A stretch of 64,000 nucleotides of DNA from Chryseobacterium sp. SN22 (GCF_008329705.1 NZ_VTSX01000023.1:21720-85719), one strand, 5' to 3'; counted from the first letter of the stretch, positions 24,980 to 33,296 are shown. Made by a program: numbers and translations. The notes: generated by a model not told the origin, from the letters alone.

Positions 24980-25354
24980 TTAACCTATTTTCGGCGGTTG
25001 CCAGATTTCTTTTAAACGGCCTGAAAGATACGGGTCCGAATATTCGAACGGTAAATTTTTATCGGATTGATAATACGGAATCTCCGCCTGCGGATTCTTG
25101 GCATACGGCGTTTCTATATAATTGTAGCAGGTAACGCAGGTAGAACAGCAATCGTCGTTGCATGAAGATTTCTTCCCTTGCTTACCATGATTTTCTTTGG
25201 AGTGCTGCTGATGCTGATGGTCTTTTTTGCAACAGCTCATTTCAGAATCATTTTTGCAGCAGGTTTCCTGCCTGTTCTGGGCATAGAAATTATCTTTAGG
25301 AACCAGAAAAATCCCCAAACAGAAAATAAGCGTTATGATCTGAAATAATTTCAT
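24980..25354 (-). CDS. Small exported Cys/His-rich protein, HYC_CC_PP-like
   Basis: The start at 25354 gives MKLFQIITLIFCLGIFLV, a membrane or signal segment, and a 124-aa product; five more codons are possible upstream. The mature part is dense in metal-ligand residues: ETCCKND, MSCCKKDHQHQQHSKENHG, DDCCSTCVTC. It ends in a conserved-looking EIWQPPKIG. The CC and PP features fit the family I know as HYC_CC_PP, though the HYC element is not obvious. It lies 18 bp after the PHGxPGHxC lipoprotein gene. A role as periplasmic copper or zinc chaperone is plausible but inferred. Confidence 0.7.
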   Translation of the reverse strand: MKLFQIITLIFCLGIFLVPKDNFYAQNRQETCCKNDSEMSCCKKDHQHQQHSKENHGKQGKKSSCNDDCCSTCVTCYNYIETPYAKNPQAEIPYYQSDKNLPFEYSDPYLSGRLKEIWQPPKIG

Positions 25355-25358
25355 GCTG

Positions 25359-25366
25359 CAAAAGTA
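25359..25366 (-). promoter_or_regulatory. Possible internal -7 element, four bases before the start codon
   Basis: TACTTTTG on the minus strand is followed by cagc and the ATG at 25354. It lies in the 3' end and gap of the preceding gene, so it may be fortuitous or may give a leaderless secondary transcript. Confidence 0.3.
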
Positions 25367-25372
25367 CAAAAT

Positions 25373-26014
25373 TTACGGCAAAGCTTCACCAACTTTCACG
25401 GCGCAGTTGTGCCAAGGTTCTCCGTGAGGAGGGTTCACCGCAGGTTTAGGTCCTGTAGGCACCCGGGTGGAAGCAGGCGCCGGAGTGTTTTGTGCCACTG
25501 CCTGCTGAACCGGTTGCTGTACGGGAGCAGGTTTGCTGTTCAGCGGCTGTCCTACGGGAATATCGCATCGGTGTCCCGGTTCTCCGTGAGGCGGGTTCAT
25601 GCCTTTTGGGGTTACGGTTTTTGCTTTTCCGCTTTTATCAACGGTAAACTTTCCGGGCTGCAGGGCATTCGGATCAATCTGGATGGCCTGTCCCTGCTGA
25701 GTATTTACGGTAAGGTTCTGTGCATTCTGTTGTTGAGGAGCTGAATTTAAAGGCTGCCCGACAGGGATGTCGCACCGGTGTCCCGGCTGTCCGTGAGGTG
25801 GATTCATACCGGCCGATGTTACGGTGGCCGTTCCGGAACCGGAAGTGGTGGTAATGCCCGCCTGATCTATCAGCGAAGCTTTCGGAGCCTGATTTACAGG
25901 AGAAGCTGGCTGTTTAACACCTGCTTCTTCTGCAATATAGGTCGCTCTTTCATCTTTTTTACAGGAAACGGCTACTATGGATAAGGCCATCAGACCTAAT
26001 AACGTATTCTTCAT
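25373..26014 (-). CDS. Lipoprotein with three NPPHGxPxHxC repeats
   Basis: The start at 26014 gives a signal with lipobox AVSC (Cys18) and a 213-aa product. Three repeats at about 70-90, 139-160 and 193-213 share the form NPPHG(Q/E)PxHxC followed by VGxxL; the first two are nearly identical (GMNPPHGxPGHRCDIPVGQP). Repeats are separated by Pro/Gln/Ala-rich linkers. Each offers two His and one Cys, a likely metal-binding site. I know of no named family with experimental work. Position between a two-component system and a Cys/His-rich protein plus HMA-TonB receptor supports a metal-binding role; this is inference. Confidence 0.75.
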   Translation of the reverse strand: MKNTLLGLMALSIVAVSCKKDERATYIAEEAGVKQPASPVNQAPKASLIDQAGITTTSGSGTATVTSAGMNPPHGQPGHRCDIPVGQPLNSAPQQQNAQNLTVNTQQGQAIQIDPNALQPGKFTVDKSGKAKTVTPKGMNPPHGEPGHRCDIPVGQPLNSKPAPVQQPVQQAVAQNTPAPASTRVPTGPKPAVNPPHGEPWHNCAVKVGEALP

Positions 26015-26020
26015 ATAAAA

Positions 26021-26028
26021 CAAAATTA
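26021..26028 (-). promoter_or_regulatory. -7 element before the PHGxPGHxC lipoprotein gene
   Basis: TAATTTTG on the minus strand ends 6 bp before the ATG. It overlaps the right arm of the hairpin at 26022-26059, so initiation here and termination from upstream would be linked. Confidence 0.4.
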
Positions 26029-26059
26029 GCAAAACATTTTGAATTGCTTTGCTAATTTT
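26022..26059 (-). terminator. AT-rich hairpin between response regulator and lipoprotein genes
   Basis: AAAATTAGCAAA (26022-26033) and TTTGCTAATTTT (26048-26059) form a perfect 12-bp stem. On the minus strand it is followed by a T-rich stretch. It could be a weak terminator or an attenuator separating the regulatory pair from the metal genes. Confidence 0.5.
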
Positions 26060-26083
26060 ATTTTTGTAATCGATATTTAGGAA

Positions 26084-26770
26084 TTAATTCTTAACCAGAA
26101 GCCGGAATCCTTCACCGTGTACGTTGATGATTTCCAATCCTTCATCGTCTTTCAGCAGCTTACGGAGTTTCGCGATGTAAACGTCCATACTTCTTGCCGT
26201 AAAATAGTTTTCTTTCTTCCAGATTTTTCTCAAGGCAAGATCCCTTGGCATAAAATCGTTTCTGTGGATGCACAAAAGCTTCAGCAGCTCATTCTCTTTC
26301 GGGGAAAGCTTGTATTCATTATCGCCAACGCGTAGTTGTCTCAACATGGAATCAAAGAAAATGTTGCTGATCTTGAACTGTTCCTGCTCTTCATTTTCCA
26401 GGGTTGAGCTTCTCTGAAGGATGGCCTTGATTTTATATAAAAGCAATTCCGTATCAAAAGGCTTGGTGATATAATCGTCGGCACCCAGCTGATAGCCCTT
26501 CAGGATGTCTTCTCTCATATTTCTGGCCGTAAGGAAAATGATCGGCGTATTTTTATCGATTTTTTTAACGTCTTCAGCTAAGGAGAACCCGTCTTTTTTT
26601 GGCATCATCACGTCGAAAATACAGATATCGAATTCATTTTCCGTAAATTCTTTCAATCCCTGTTCTCCATCGGTGGCAAGAGTAACTTCAAAATTATTTA
26701 TCGTTAAATAATCCTTCAGCACTGCCCCGAAACTCTGGTCGTCTTCTACTAATAATATTCTGTTGCTCAT
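26084..26770 (-). CDS. OmpR-family response regulator, RprY-like (two-component system B)
   Basis: The 228-aa protein has a receiver domain with D10/D11, phospho-acceptor Asp about 53 (ICIFDVMMPKKDG), Thr in FLTARN and Lys in YITKPFDTELL. Its winged-helix output has LSPKENELLKLLCIHRNDF and ARSMDVYIAKLRKLLK. The domain layout, length and the large partner kinase resemble the RprX/RprY system of Bacteroides. It follows the kinase by 76 bp on the same strand and precedes the metal-related genes by 69 bp. Whether it regulates them is not shown by the sequence. Confidence 0.92.
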   Translation of the reverse strand: MSNRILLVEDDQSFGAVLKDYLTINNFEVTLATDGEQGLKEFTENEFDICIFDVMMPKKDGFSLAEDVKKIDKNTPIIFLTARNMREDILKGYQLGADDYITKPFDTELLLYKIKAILQRSSTLENEEQEQFKISNIFFDSMLRQLRVGDNEYKLSPKENELLKLLCIHRNDFMPRDLALRKIWKKENYFTARSMDVYIAKLRKLLKDDEGLEIINVHGEGFRLLVKN

Positions 26771-26846
26771 AGTTTTAAATTATTAAAGTTAATAATCAGA
26801 ATGAACCCGTCACTCTTTTCTTCTATATTTTGTCTTGGTTTTTTAA

Positions 26847-28394
26847 TCAGCTCATCGGCAGCTTGATCGTAAATGTACTTCCTTTTCCTTTGTAGGAATC
26901 TACGATAATCTGTCCTTTATGAAGTTCTACAATTTTTTTTACATAGGAAAGTCCTAATCCCTGTCCTTTTACATTATGGATGTTCCCGGTCTCTTCCCTG
27001 AAGAATTTCTCGAAAATTTTGGTTTTGTTCTGGGTTTCCATTCCCATTCCTTTATCTGAAACTTCAATTACATAAAAATGGCCTTCGTTTTTGGTGCGGA
27101 TCGTAATTTCCGGTGCTTCCGGCGAATACTTATTGGCGTTATCCAGAAGGTTTACCAGCATATTGGAAATATGGAATTCGTCTATTTTAAAAGTATAATT
27201 GGTAGCATTGAATTCCTGGATAAGCTTTCCGTTTCTCTGCTGGACGATCAGGTTAAAAGATTCCGTCGTCCTGCGGATCAGTTCGCGTACATTTGTCTCT
27301 CTCAGGAATAATTTCACTTCGTTCCTTTCCAGCTTCGACATGTTCAGAACGTTCTCCACCTGTTTTTTCATTCTCAGGTTTTCCTGCTTGATCAGTTCCG
27401 AATAGTATTTTACTTTATCTGGATTAGTCGCAATCTTATCATTGGCCAAGGAATCGGTGGCGACGGAAATCGTTGCCAGCGGCGTTTTGAATTCATGAGA
27501 CATGTTATTGATGAAATCCGTTTTCACTTCCGCCAGCTTTTTCTGCTTCATCATATAATTGATGGAAATGATATAAATGCCCAGGATCGTCAGCAGGGAG
27601 AGAAATGTTCCCAGAAGCATCGGCCAGTTGTTCATCGCCAGTGAGTAGTCCTTTTTCGGGAAAACGAGGGCTAAATTGTATAAAGTTCTTTCTTTTTGGT
27701 CCGTAAACAGGGGATAGCTGTACGTATTGTTGTCTTTCCGGTCTTTATAGTCCCTGCTCACCACTTTAGTGAGGTTGTTATTCTTATCGATGATGCCGTA
27801 TCCGAATTTGGCGGAAATCCCGCGGATCCTGAGCTCTTTGGTAATCACGGAATCCAGGACTTTGGGATTTACCCTTTTTGAGATCGGAAGGTTATTGCCT
27901 ACAATTTTGGCATATTCCTTCATCGAATAATCCCCGTTTTCGATATCCTGGTTCAGGTCTGCAGTAAGGATACCGCGGTCGGTCGTATCCCGTTTTATTT
28001 TATAGGCCGCTTCGTCCGTGTATAATTTGGTAAGCTTGATGGAATCCCCTTTCTGCGAAATCGGGAGCTGGCTTTTTTCAATGATGTTTTTCAGGTAAAT
28101 GATCTGCCGCTGCTTCCCGGAATCCTCTACCTGTTGAATCGTCGTTAAAGTAGGCTGCTCGCTGTTGGCCAGAATATTGTTCCTGAAATCTTTGTTTTCA
28201 ACATTTAAATATTTATCGAGTTCGATTTCGCCGATATTTTTTGTTGTTCCTTCCAGGGCAGAATAAACTTTTGAGGAAAAATCCTGTTCCAGGGCGCCAT
28301 AATAATTTTTCAGCCAATAAAACTGGAGCGTGACAAAGACAATCAGTGAGATCGTCATGAACACCGAAATTATTGGAATGAATTTATTATTCAT
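26847..28394 (-). CDS. Sensor histidine kinase, RprX-like (two-component system B)
   Basis: The 515-aa kinase has a first membrane segment at about 7-28 (IISVFMTISLIVFVTLQFYWL), a periplasmic domain of some 230 residues, and a second membrane segment (MLLGTFLSLLTILGIYIISINYM). The HisKA motif is NNMSHEFKTPLATIS; the ATPase domain has LLDNANKYS, VSDKGMGME and GQGLGLSYVKKI. It acts in the inner membrane and phosphorylates the regulator downstream. The sensor domain shows no familiar fold to me. The resemblance to RprX rests on length and layout. Confidence 0.92.
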   Translation of the reverse strand: MNNKFIPIISVFMTISLIVFVTLQFYWLKNYYGALEQDFSSKVYSALEGTTKNIGEIELDKYLNVENKDFRNNILANSEQPTLTTIQQVEDSGKQRQIIYLKNIIEKSQLPISQKGDSIKLTKLYTDEAAYKIKRDTTDRGILTADLNQDIENGDYSMKEYAKIVGNNLPISKRVNPKVLDSVITKELRIRGISAKFGYGIIDKNNNLTKVVSRDYKDRKDNNTYSYPLFTDQKERTLYNLALVFPKKDYSLAMNNWPMLLGTFLSLLTILGIYIISINYMMKQKKLAEVKTDFINNMSHEFKTPLATISVATDSLANDKIATNPDKVKYYSELIKQENLRMKKQVENVLNMSKLERNEVKLFLRETNVRELIRRTTESFNLIVQQRNGKLIQEFNATNYTFKIDEFHISNMLVNLLDNANKYSPEAPEITIRTKNEGHFYVIEVSDKGMGMETQNKTKIFEKFFREETGNIHNVKGQGLGLSYVKKIVELHKGQIIVDSYKGKGSTFTIKLPMS

Positions 28395-28599
28395 TTATTG
28401 TTTTTTAATAGTTTCTTAAAATAATGAATGTTAAAATTATTATTTTATGATTTGATAAACAAAAAATAAGCCGTTAAATTGTGTAATTTTTCTTAAAACT
28501 CTAATTTTTAACATTTATTTAGAAATTTTTTAAAATGTGGTACGCTAAATAGCGGTACTGAAAATAAAGTGTAGCTTTATATAAACAAAAATATCTTTT

Positions 28600-29097
28600 A
28601 TGGAATCCAAAATTATTTTTAACAAAGATCTCGATGCCCATAGCATCTATGTAATGAAAATCTATGATGCTCAAGTATCAGAAGTCTGGGATTATTTTAC
28701 AAAATCCGAATTGCTGGACCAGTGGTGGGCACCAAAGCCCTGGAAACGCGAAACGAAGACCCAGGATTTTAAGGAAGATGGTATCTGGCTGTATGCGATG
28801 ACCGGGCCGGATAGTGACCGGCATTATGCCAGGGTAAAGTACGGGGAAATTACTGAACACCGGAGCTTCGACGGCAGCGGTTCTTTCTGTGATGAAAACG
28901 GAAATACCAATCCTGATTTTCCGGAAGTGAAGTGGCTTTTCGGCTTTACAGGAGTAGAAGAGGGGGCAAAAGTTACGGTCAATATCTATTTTCCAAACGA
29001 AGAATCTTTAAAAAAACTATTGGAGATGGGTTTCGAGGAAGGATTTAAAACCGGACTTCATCAATTGGAAGAAATTCTCAGTGATTTGAAAAGATAA
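28600..29097 (+). CDS. SRPBCC / AHSA1-domain protein
   Basis: The 165-aa cytoplasmic protein has the activator-of-Hsp90-like pattern: VWDYFTKSELLDQWWAPKPWK, a middle ISGxx-type loop DRHYARVKYGEITEHRSFDGSG, and the terminal helix GFEEGFKTGLHQLEEIL. The START-like fold binds small hydrophobic ligands. Some members regulate by ligand binding and others are of unknown role. It is a single gene ending in a perfect hairpin. The 205 bp before it, between divergent genes, shows no strong consensus promoter. Confidence 0.82.
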   Translation: MESKIIFNKDLDAHSIYVMKIYDAQVSEVWDYFTKSELLDQWWAPKPWKRETKTQDFKEDGIWLYAMTGPDSDRHYARVKYGEITEHRSFDGSGSFCDENGNTNPDFPEVKWLFGFTGVEEGAKVTVNIYFPNEESLKKLLEMGFEEGFKTGLHQLEEILSDLKR

Positions 29098-29111
29098 TAA
29101 TTTGAAGATAA

Positions 29112-29143
29112 AAAAAGGAAAGTAGTTTTCTACTTTCCTTTTT
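29112..29143. terminator. Bidirectional terminator
   Basis: AAAAGGAAAGTAG/CTACTTTCCTTTT with a TTTT loop is a 13-bp perfect stem. It ends both the SRPBCC gene and the convergent small gene. Confidence 0.88.
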
Positions 29144-29163
29144 AGTTAACATTCTGAAAATTA

Positions 29164-29198
29164 ATTTTCAAATTATCTTATTAAGCCATTTTCAAATT
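29164..29198. repeat. ATTTTCAAATT repeat pair
   Basis: ATTTTCAAATT at 29164-29174 and CATTTTCAAATT at 29187-29198 match the pair at 8223-8258. The second copy overlaps the stop codon (29192-29194) of the neighbouring gene. Confidence 0.5.
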
Positions 29199-29536
29199 AA
29201 CTCTTCATCCTGGAAATACTGGATGATGGCCTTTTTCATTAAAAGCTGCTGTTCATTAGGCTTCAGTTCCGGAAGTTCTTCCAGTTGATCAAAATGCGGA
29301 TATCCGTCATCGTCGTAATGCGAAAATTTGTAATACCCGAAAGGCTCCAATAGCCTGCATACGGCAATATGAAGAAGGTTTACCTTATCGTCCTTTGTAT
29401 ATTTCTGCTGGCCGCTGCCGAGTTCCTGAAGGCCTATCAGGAAAAGATAGGTTTCAATCGGTGCGTTTTTTTCCGTATCAAAATTTTCAATGAAAAATTG
29501 TTCTACTTTCTGCCAGTATTCTGCTTCGTTCGTCAT
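29192..29536 (-). CDS. Conserved hypothetical protein, 114 aa
   Basis: The start at 29536 (MTNEAEYWQKVEQFF) is preferred over a longer reading to 29629 whose first 31 residues look random. The protein is acidic and probably helical and cytoplasmic, with a distinct HYDDDGYPHFDQLEELPELKPNEQQLLMKKAIIQYF region. I recognise it only as a small protein of a type common in Flavobacteriia. Its last residues and stop codon lie in a CATTTTCAAATT repeat copy. No function can be proposed. Confidence 0.65.
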   Translation of the reverse strand: MTNEAEYWQKVEQFFIENFDTEKNAPIETYLFLIGLQELGSGQQKYTKDDKVNLLHIAVCRLLEPFGYYKFSHYDDDGYPHFDQLEELPELKPNEQQLLMKKAIIQYFQDEELI

Positions 29537-29727
29537 AATGTATAAATAAATTCTCCTGATGGTTACTGGTGTTCTGCGTTTAAGATTTTGCCGAATCCTG
29601 TTTCCCGGCAAGGTCCAGAAACTGCTCAACTTTTAATCCTTCTTTTCCTGCAGATATTCCTGTTTTTCAGTTCCGTTTATTCTGCTCTTTTGAAACAATG
29701 CCAATAAATAATCAGGAGGGTTACATC

Positions 29728-31773
29728 TTAATTTTTATTTTCCAGTTTTATTAAAAATGCGTATTCCAGTGCGTCTTCTTTCAGCGATTCAAATCTTCCG
29801 CTGGCCCCGCCGTGGCCTGCACTCATATCGGTCTTGAAAACCAGAAGGTTGTTATCCGTTTTCAGCTCCCTGAGCTTGGCCGTCCATTTAGCCGGCTCCC
29901 AGTACTGAACCTGCGAATCATGCAATCCGGTAGTAATCAGTGCGTTCGGGTAATCTTTGGCTTCTACATTGTCGTACGGCGAATATTCCTTCATATAATG
30001 GTAATATTCTTTGTCATTCGGATTTCCCCATTCGTCATATTCCCCGGTGGTTAACGGGATGGTATCATCCAGCATGGTGGTTACCACATCCACAAAAGGA
30101 ACCTGCGCCACAATCCCATTAAATAAAGCAGGCTCATAATTCATTACGGCTCCTACCAACAGGCCTCCGGCGCTTCCGCCCATGGCGTACAAGTGTTTTG
30201 AGGAGGTATAATTTTCTTTAATTAAAAACTTTCCGGCATCAATAAAATCGAAGAACGTATTTTTCTTAAACAGCATTTTTCCGTCTTCATACCATTCTCT
30301 TCCCAGATATTCACCGCCCCGGATATGGGCGATGGCATAAATAAAGCCCCGGTCCAGGATCGATAACCTTACATTTGAGAAACTTGCATCCACGGTATGT
30401 CCGTAGCTTCCGTATCCGTACAGCAGCAATGGGGTATCCGCAGAATTTTTCGTGTCTTTATGATACACCAGAGAAATGGGGATTCTGGATTCTCCGTCTC
30501 TGGAATCCGCCCAGATTCTTTCGGAAATATAGTTTTCCGCAAAAAATTTTCCACCCAGTACTTCCTGCTGTTTTAGGAGAACGGTGGTCTTGTCCTTCAT
30601 GTTGTATTCATACGTTGAACTCGGCTGGGTTAAAGACGTATAACCATAGCGCAGGATTTCCGTATCGAATTCAAGATTTACCCCGATATAAGCCGTATAG
30701 GTAGGATCGGAGAACGGCAGGTAATGCGATTCCCGGGTTTTCTCATCGATGATTTTGATCTGTAAAAGACCCTGCTCCCTTTCTTCAAGAACCAGATAAT
30801 TTTTAAAGATCTCAAAACCTTCCAACAGCACTTCAGGACGGTGCGGGATTACATCCACCCAGTTTTCCATGCTGCAGCTGTTTATTTTTGTCTTTACGAT
30901 TTTAAAGTTAAAAGCATCATCTGCATTGGTAATGATGTAAAATTCGTCTTCGTAATGTTCCACGGAATATTCCAAGTCATCGATCCTCGGCTGAATAATC
31001 TTCCAGTCCGCAAAAACATCGTCGGAAGGGATAAACCGGTGCTCATCTGAAATTGTGCTGGAGCTGGCGATGAAAATATATTCCAGGGATTTCGTTTTGA
31101 AAACATTCACGTCAAAAGTTTCGTCTTTCTCATGGAAAATCAGCACATCCTCGGAAGCGTCGGTTCCCAGTTTGTGGCGGTACACCTGAAAGGCCCTCAG
31201 ACTTTCGTCTTTACGGATGTAAAAAACATGTTCGTTATCATTTCCCCAGACTGCTTTGCCGGTGGTATTTTCAATTTTATCCGGAAGGATTTCCCCGGTT
31301 TTCAGATTTTTAAAATTGATGCTGTAAATTCTTCGGCTTACCTTATCCGATGAAAAAGAAGCCAGTTCGTTATTCGGTGAAACGGCAACACTTCCTACTT
31401 CAAAGTAGCTTTCGCCTTCTGCCAGCACATTTACATCCAAGATGATTTCCTCTTCATTTTCCAGGGTCTGGTGCTTTCTGCAGAAAATAGGATATTCTTT
31501 CCCTTCTTCGTAACGTACAATGTACCAATATCCGTTGAAAAAATAGGGTAAAGACTCGTCGTCTTTCTTATACCGGGCCTTCATCTCTTCAAAAAGTTCT
31601 TCCTGCAGCGGTTCCGTGTCTTTCATCACGAAATCGGCATAGGCGTTTTCTTCTTCAAGATATTTAATGACTTCCGGATTTTCCCTTTCATTGAGCCAGA
31701 AATAGCTGTCCGTTCTTTGATCACCGTGTGTTTCGAGGAGTTTTTCTATTTTTTTTGCCTTTGGAGCTTCCAT
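29728..31773 (-). CDS. ptrB: Prolyl oligopeptidase-family (S9) peptidase, oligopeptidase B-like
   Basis: The 681-aa enzyme cleaves short peptides; oligopeptidase B prefers basic residues. The N-terminal part is a seven-bladed propeller (repeated strands around residues 75-400) and the C-terminal alpha/beta hydrolase has the nucleophile in GGSAGGLLVGAV. The acid lies in TGLHDSQVQYWEPAKW and the histidine in GHGGASGR. The start MEAPKAKKIEKLLETHGDQRTDSYFWLNER is typical. It has no signal peptide. It is transcribed singly, and the oligopeptidase B symbol is a family-level assignment. Confidence 0.92.
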   Translation of the reverse strand: MEAPKAKKIEKLLETHGDQRTDSYFWLNERENPEVIKYLEEENAYADFVMKDTEPLQEELFEEMKARYKKDDESLPYFFNGYWYIVRYEEGKEYPIFCRKHQTLENEEEIILDVNVLAEGESYFEVGSVAVSPNNELASFSSDKVSRRIYSINFKNLKTGEILPDKIENTTGKAVWGNDNEHVFYIRKDESLRAFQVYRHKLGTDASEDVLIFHEKDETFDVNVFKTKSLEYIFIASSSTISDEHRFIPSDDVFADWKIIQPRIDDLEYSVEHYEDEFYIITNADDAFNFKIVKTKINSCSMENWVDVIPHRPEVLLEGFEIFKNYLVLEEREQGLLQIKIIDEKTRESHYLPFSDPTYTAYIGVNLEFDTEILRYGYTSLTQPSSTYEYNMKDKTTVLLKQQEVLGGKFFAENYISERIWADSRDGESRIPISLVYHKDTKNSADTPLLLYGYGSYGHTVDASFSNVRLSILDRGFIYAIAHIRGGEYLGREWYEDGKMLFKKNTFFDFIDAGKFLIKENYTSSKHLYAMGGSAGGLLVGAVMNYEPALFNGIVAQVPFVDVVTTMLDDTIPLTTGEYDEWGNPNDKEYYHYMKEYSPYDNVEAKDYPNALITTGLHDSQVQYWEPAKWTAKLRELKTDNNLLVFKTDMSAGHGGASGRFESLKEDALEYAFLIKLENKN

Positions 31774-31802
31774 TCAATATTAATTCTTGTTCAAATTTAG
31801 TT

Positions 31803-31837
31803 AAAAAAAAACCATCTTTCCTGTATGAAAAGACGGT
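31803..31837 (-). terminator. Terminator after hemD
   Basis: AACCGTCTTT/AAAGATGGTT on the minus strand (one G-U pair) is followed by nine T. It lies 24 bp after the hemD stop. Confidence 0.82.
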
Positions 31838-31861
31838 TGCTTTATATTTTTATATTAAAAC

Positions 31862-32611
31862 TTATTTGTGGAGCGCTTTAATATATTTTTCCAGAGCCAT
31901 GGTCATGGATGGGGTTTCTTTTGTCGGTGCCATTAAATCTACTTTTAAACCGGCTTCTTCCGCAGCGGCTGAAGTGGTAGATCCGAAAACGCCGATTTTC
32001 GTGTCTTCCTGCTTAAAGCCTGGGAAATTCTGCTGCAAAGACTTGATTCCCTGCGGGCTGAAGAAAATAAGCATGTCGTAATCCTTTACGGTGATGTCGG
32101 TAAGATCGCTGCAGACCGTTCTGTACATGATAGCTCTTTTCCAATCTACATTGGAAGCTTCCATGGTCTTTGTAATATCCGGGCTTAAAACATCTGATGA
32201 GGGAAGCAGATACTTTTCGGTCGGGAACTTCTTGAAAAGAGGCAGCAAATCGGAAAAATTCTTCTCCCCGAAACTGATTTTCCTTTTTCTGTACACGATG
32301 TGCTTCTGAAGATAGTTGGCAATCGCTTCAGACTGACAGATGTAACGCATCGTATCAGGAACCGCAAAACGCAGCTCTTCCGCTAATCTGAAGTAATGGT
32401 CTATCGCATTTTTACTCGTGAAAATAATTCCGGTATATTGCGTAAGATCGATCTTCTGTGTTCTCAGTTCTTTATTGTCAACTCCTTCGACGTGGATGAA
32501 AGGGCGGAAATCAATCTTTATCTTTTCCTTCTTTGCAATTTCCAGGTACGGAGACGACTCACTTGGCGCTGGTTGAGAAACCAATATAGACTTTATTCTC
32601 ATCATTGACAT
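31862..32611 (-). CDS. hemD: Uroporphyrinogen-III synthase
   Basis: HemD closes the linear tetrapyrrole hydroxymethylbilane with ring D inversion, on the way to heme. The 249-aa protein has the weakly conserved two-domain layout: N-terminal SILVSQPAPSESSPYLEIAKKEKIKI, the TGIIFTSKNAIDHYF segment, the MRYICQSEAIANYL turn, a late DMLIFFSPQGIKSLQQNF, and IGVFGSTTSAAAEEAGLKVDLMAPT near the end. HemD is always divergent in sequence, so the call rests on this order of motifs. It begins 3 bp after the DUF4271 gene, an arrangement I recall from other Bacteroidota. A later Met (third or fourth residue) is also a possible start. Confidence 0.88.
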   Translation of the reverse strand: MSMMRIKSILVSQPAPSESSPYLEIAKKEKIKIDFRPFIHVEGVDNKELRTQKIDLTQYTGIIFTSKNAIDHYFRLAEELRFAVPDTMRYICQSEAIANYLQKHIVYRKRKISFGEKNFSDLLPLFKKFPTEKYLLPSSDVLSPDITKTMEASNVDWKRAIMYRTVCSDLTDITVKDYDMLIFFSPQGIKSLQQNFPGFKQEDTKIGVFGSTTSAAAEEAGLKVDLMAPTKETPSMTMALEKYIKALHK

Positions 32612-32614
32612 GTA

Positions 32615-33283
32615 TTAAAAAAATAATAGCTTCCAAAGCAACAAAAGAGGTGCAATTTGGAGGGTGCAAATATACAAAAATTTATAATACCATTTCGCAG
32701 GTAAAATCTTGTTCTTGTGAAATAAATAGAAAAAAACTTTGAAAACGAAAACAAAGGAAAAAAAGAACAGATAATACAAAAACATTTCATTTCTGTCGAT
32801 CGGGAAATAATAGTGCATGACGCAAAGAACAATCAGCAGAAAAGACAGGATAAAATAGAATTTGGTAGCGGTAAAATAAAAAACAGTCCATTTCTTTCCA
32901 TCGCCGATACTCTGAAAAAATAAAAAGCCCAGGCTGGTCCTCAGCAGGTAAAAAAGAATCACGGCAATCAGGCTGAACCCGAATTTGTTCAGCTGGTAGC
33001 CCAGAATCTGCAGGTCTGCCACAAACTTCGGAACCGTCGGAACATATTGCGAGATCAGAACCGACAAGGTGAGGACGATAACGCAGGAAGTAATAACCCA
33101 GCTTGGCAGGTTATTACTGGAGTCAAAATATTTCTGAAGCAGAAAGTCTTTCAGGTTGGCTTCCCTTTCTACAATATTCATCATAAAAAGATATAAAAAG
33201 ATACAACCTAGCAATATAAAGATTACCCAATCGTTGTTCTCAGGTATTCTCGTATGATTTATAAAGTTTTGTGATAGCGGCAA
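32615..33283 (-). CDS. DUF4271 membrane protein, TTG start
   Basis: The 222-aa protein has several membrane segments, for example VIFILLGCIFLYLFMMN, WVITSCVIVLTLSVLISQYV, FSLIAVILFYLLRTSLGFLFF and FYFILSFLLIVLCVMHYY. It matches what I know as DUF4271, usually beside hemD in Flavobacteriia. The start codon is TTG at 33281-33283, and no in-frame ATG exists close upstream; an ATG inside the first membrane segment is less likely. A -7 element lies 13 bp upstream. The function is unknown. Confidence 0.72.
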   Translation of the reverse strand: MPLSQNFINHTRIPENNDWVIFILLGCIFLYLFMMNIVEREANLKDFLLQKYFDSSNNLPSWVITSCVIVLTLSVLISQYVPTVPKFVADLQILGYQLNKFGFSLIAVILFYLLRTSLGFLFFQSIGDGKKWTVFYFTATKFYFILSFLLIVLCVMHYYFPIDRNEMFLYYLFFFSFVFVFKVFFYLFHKNKILPAKWYYKFLYICTLQIAPLLLLWKLLFF

Positions 33284-33296
33284 CGTAATTTTTTTG

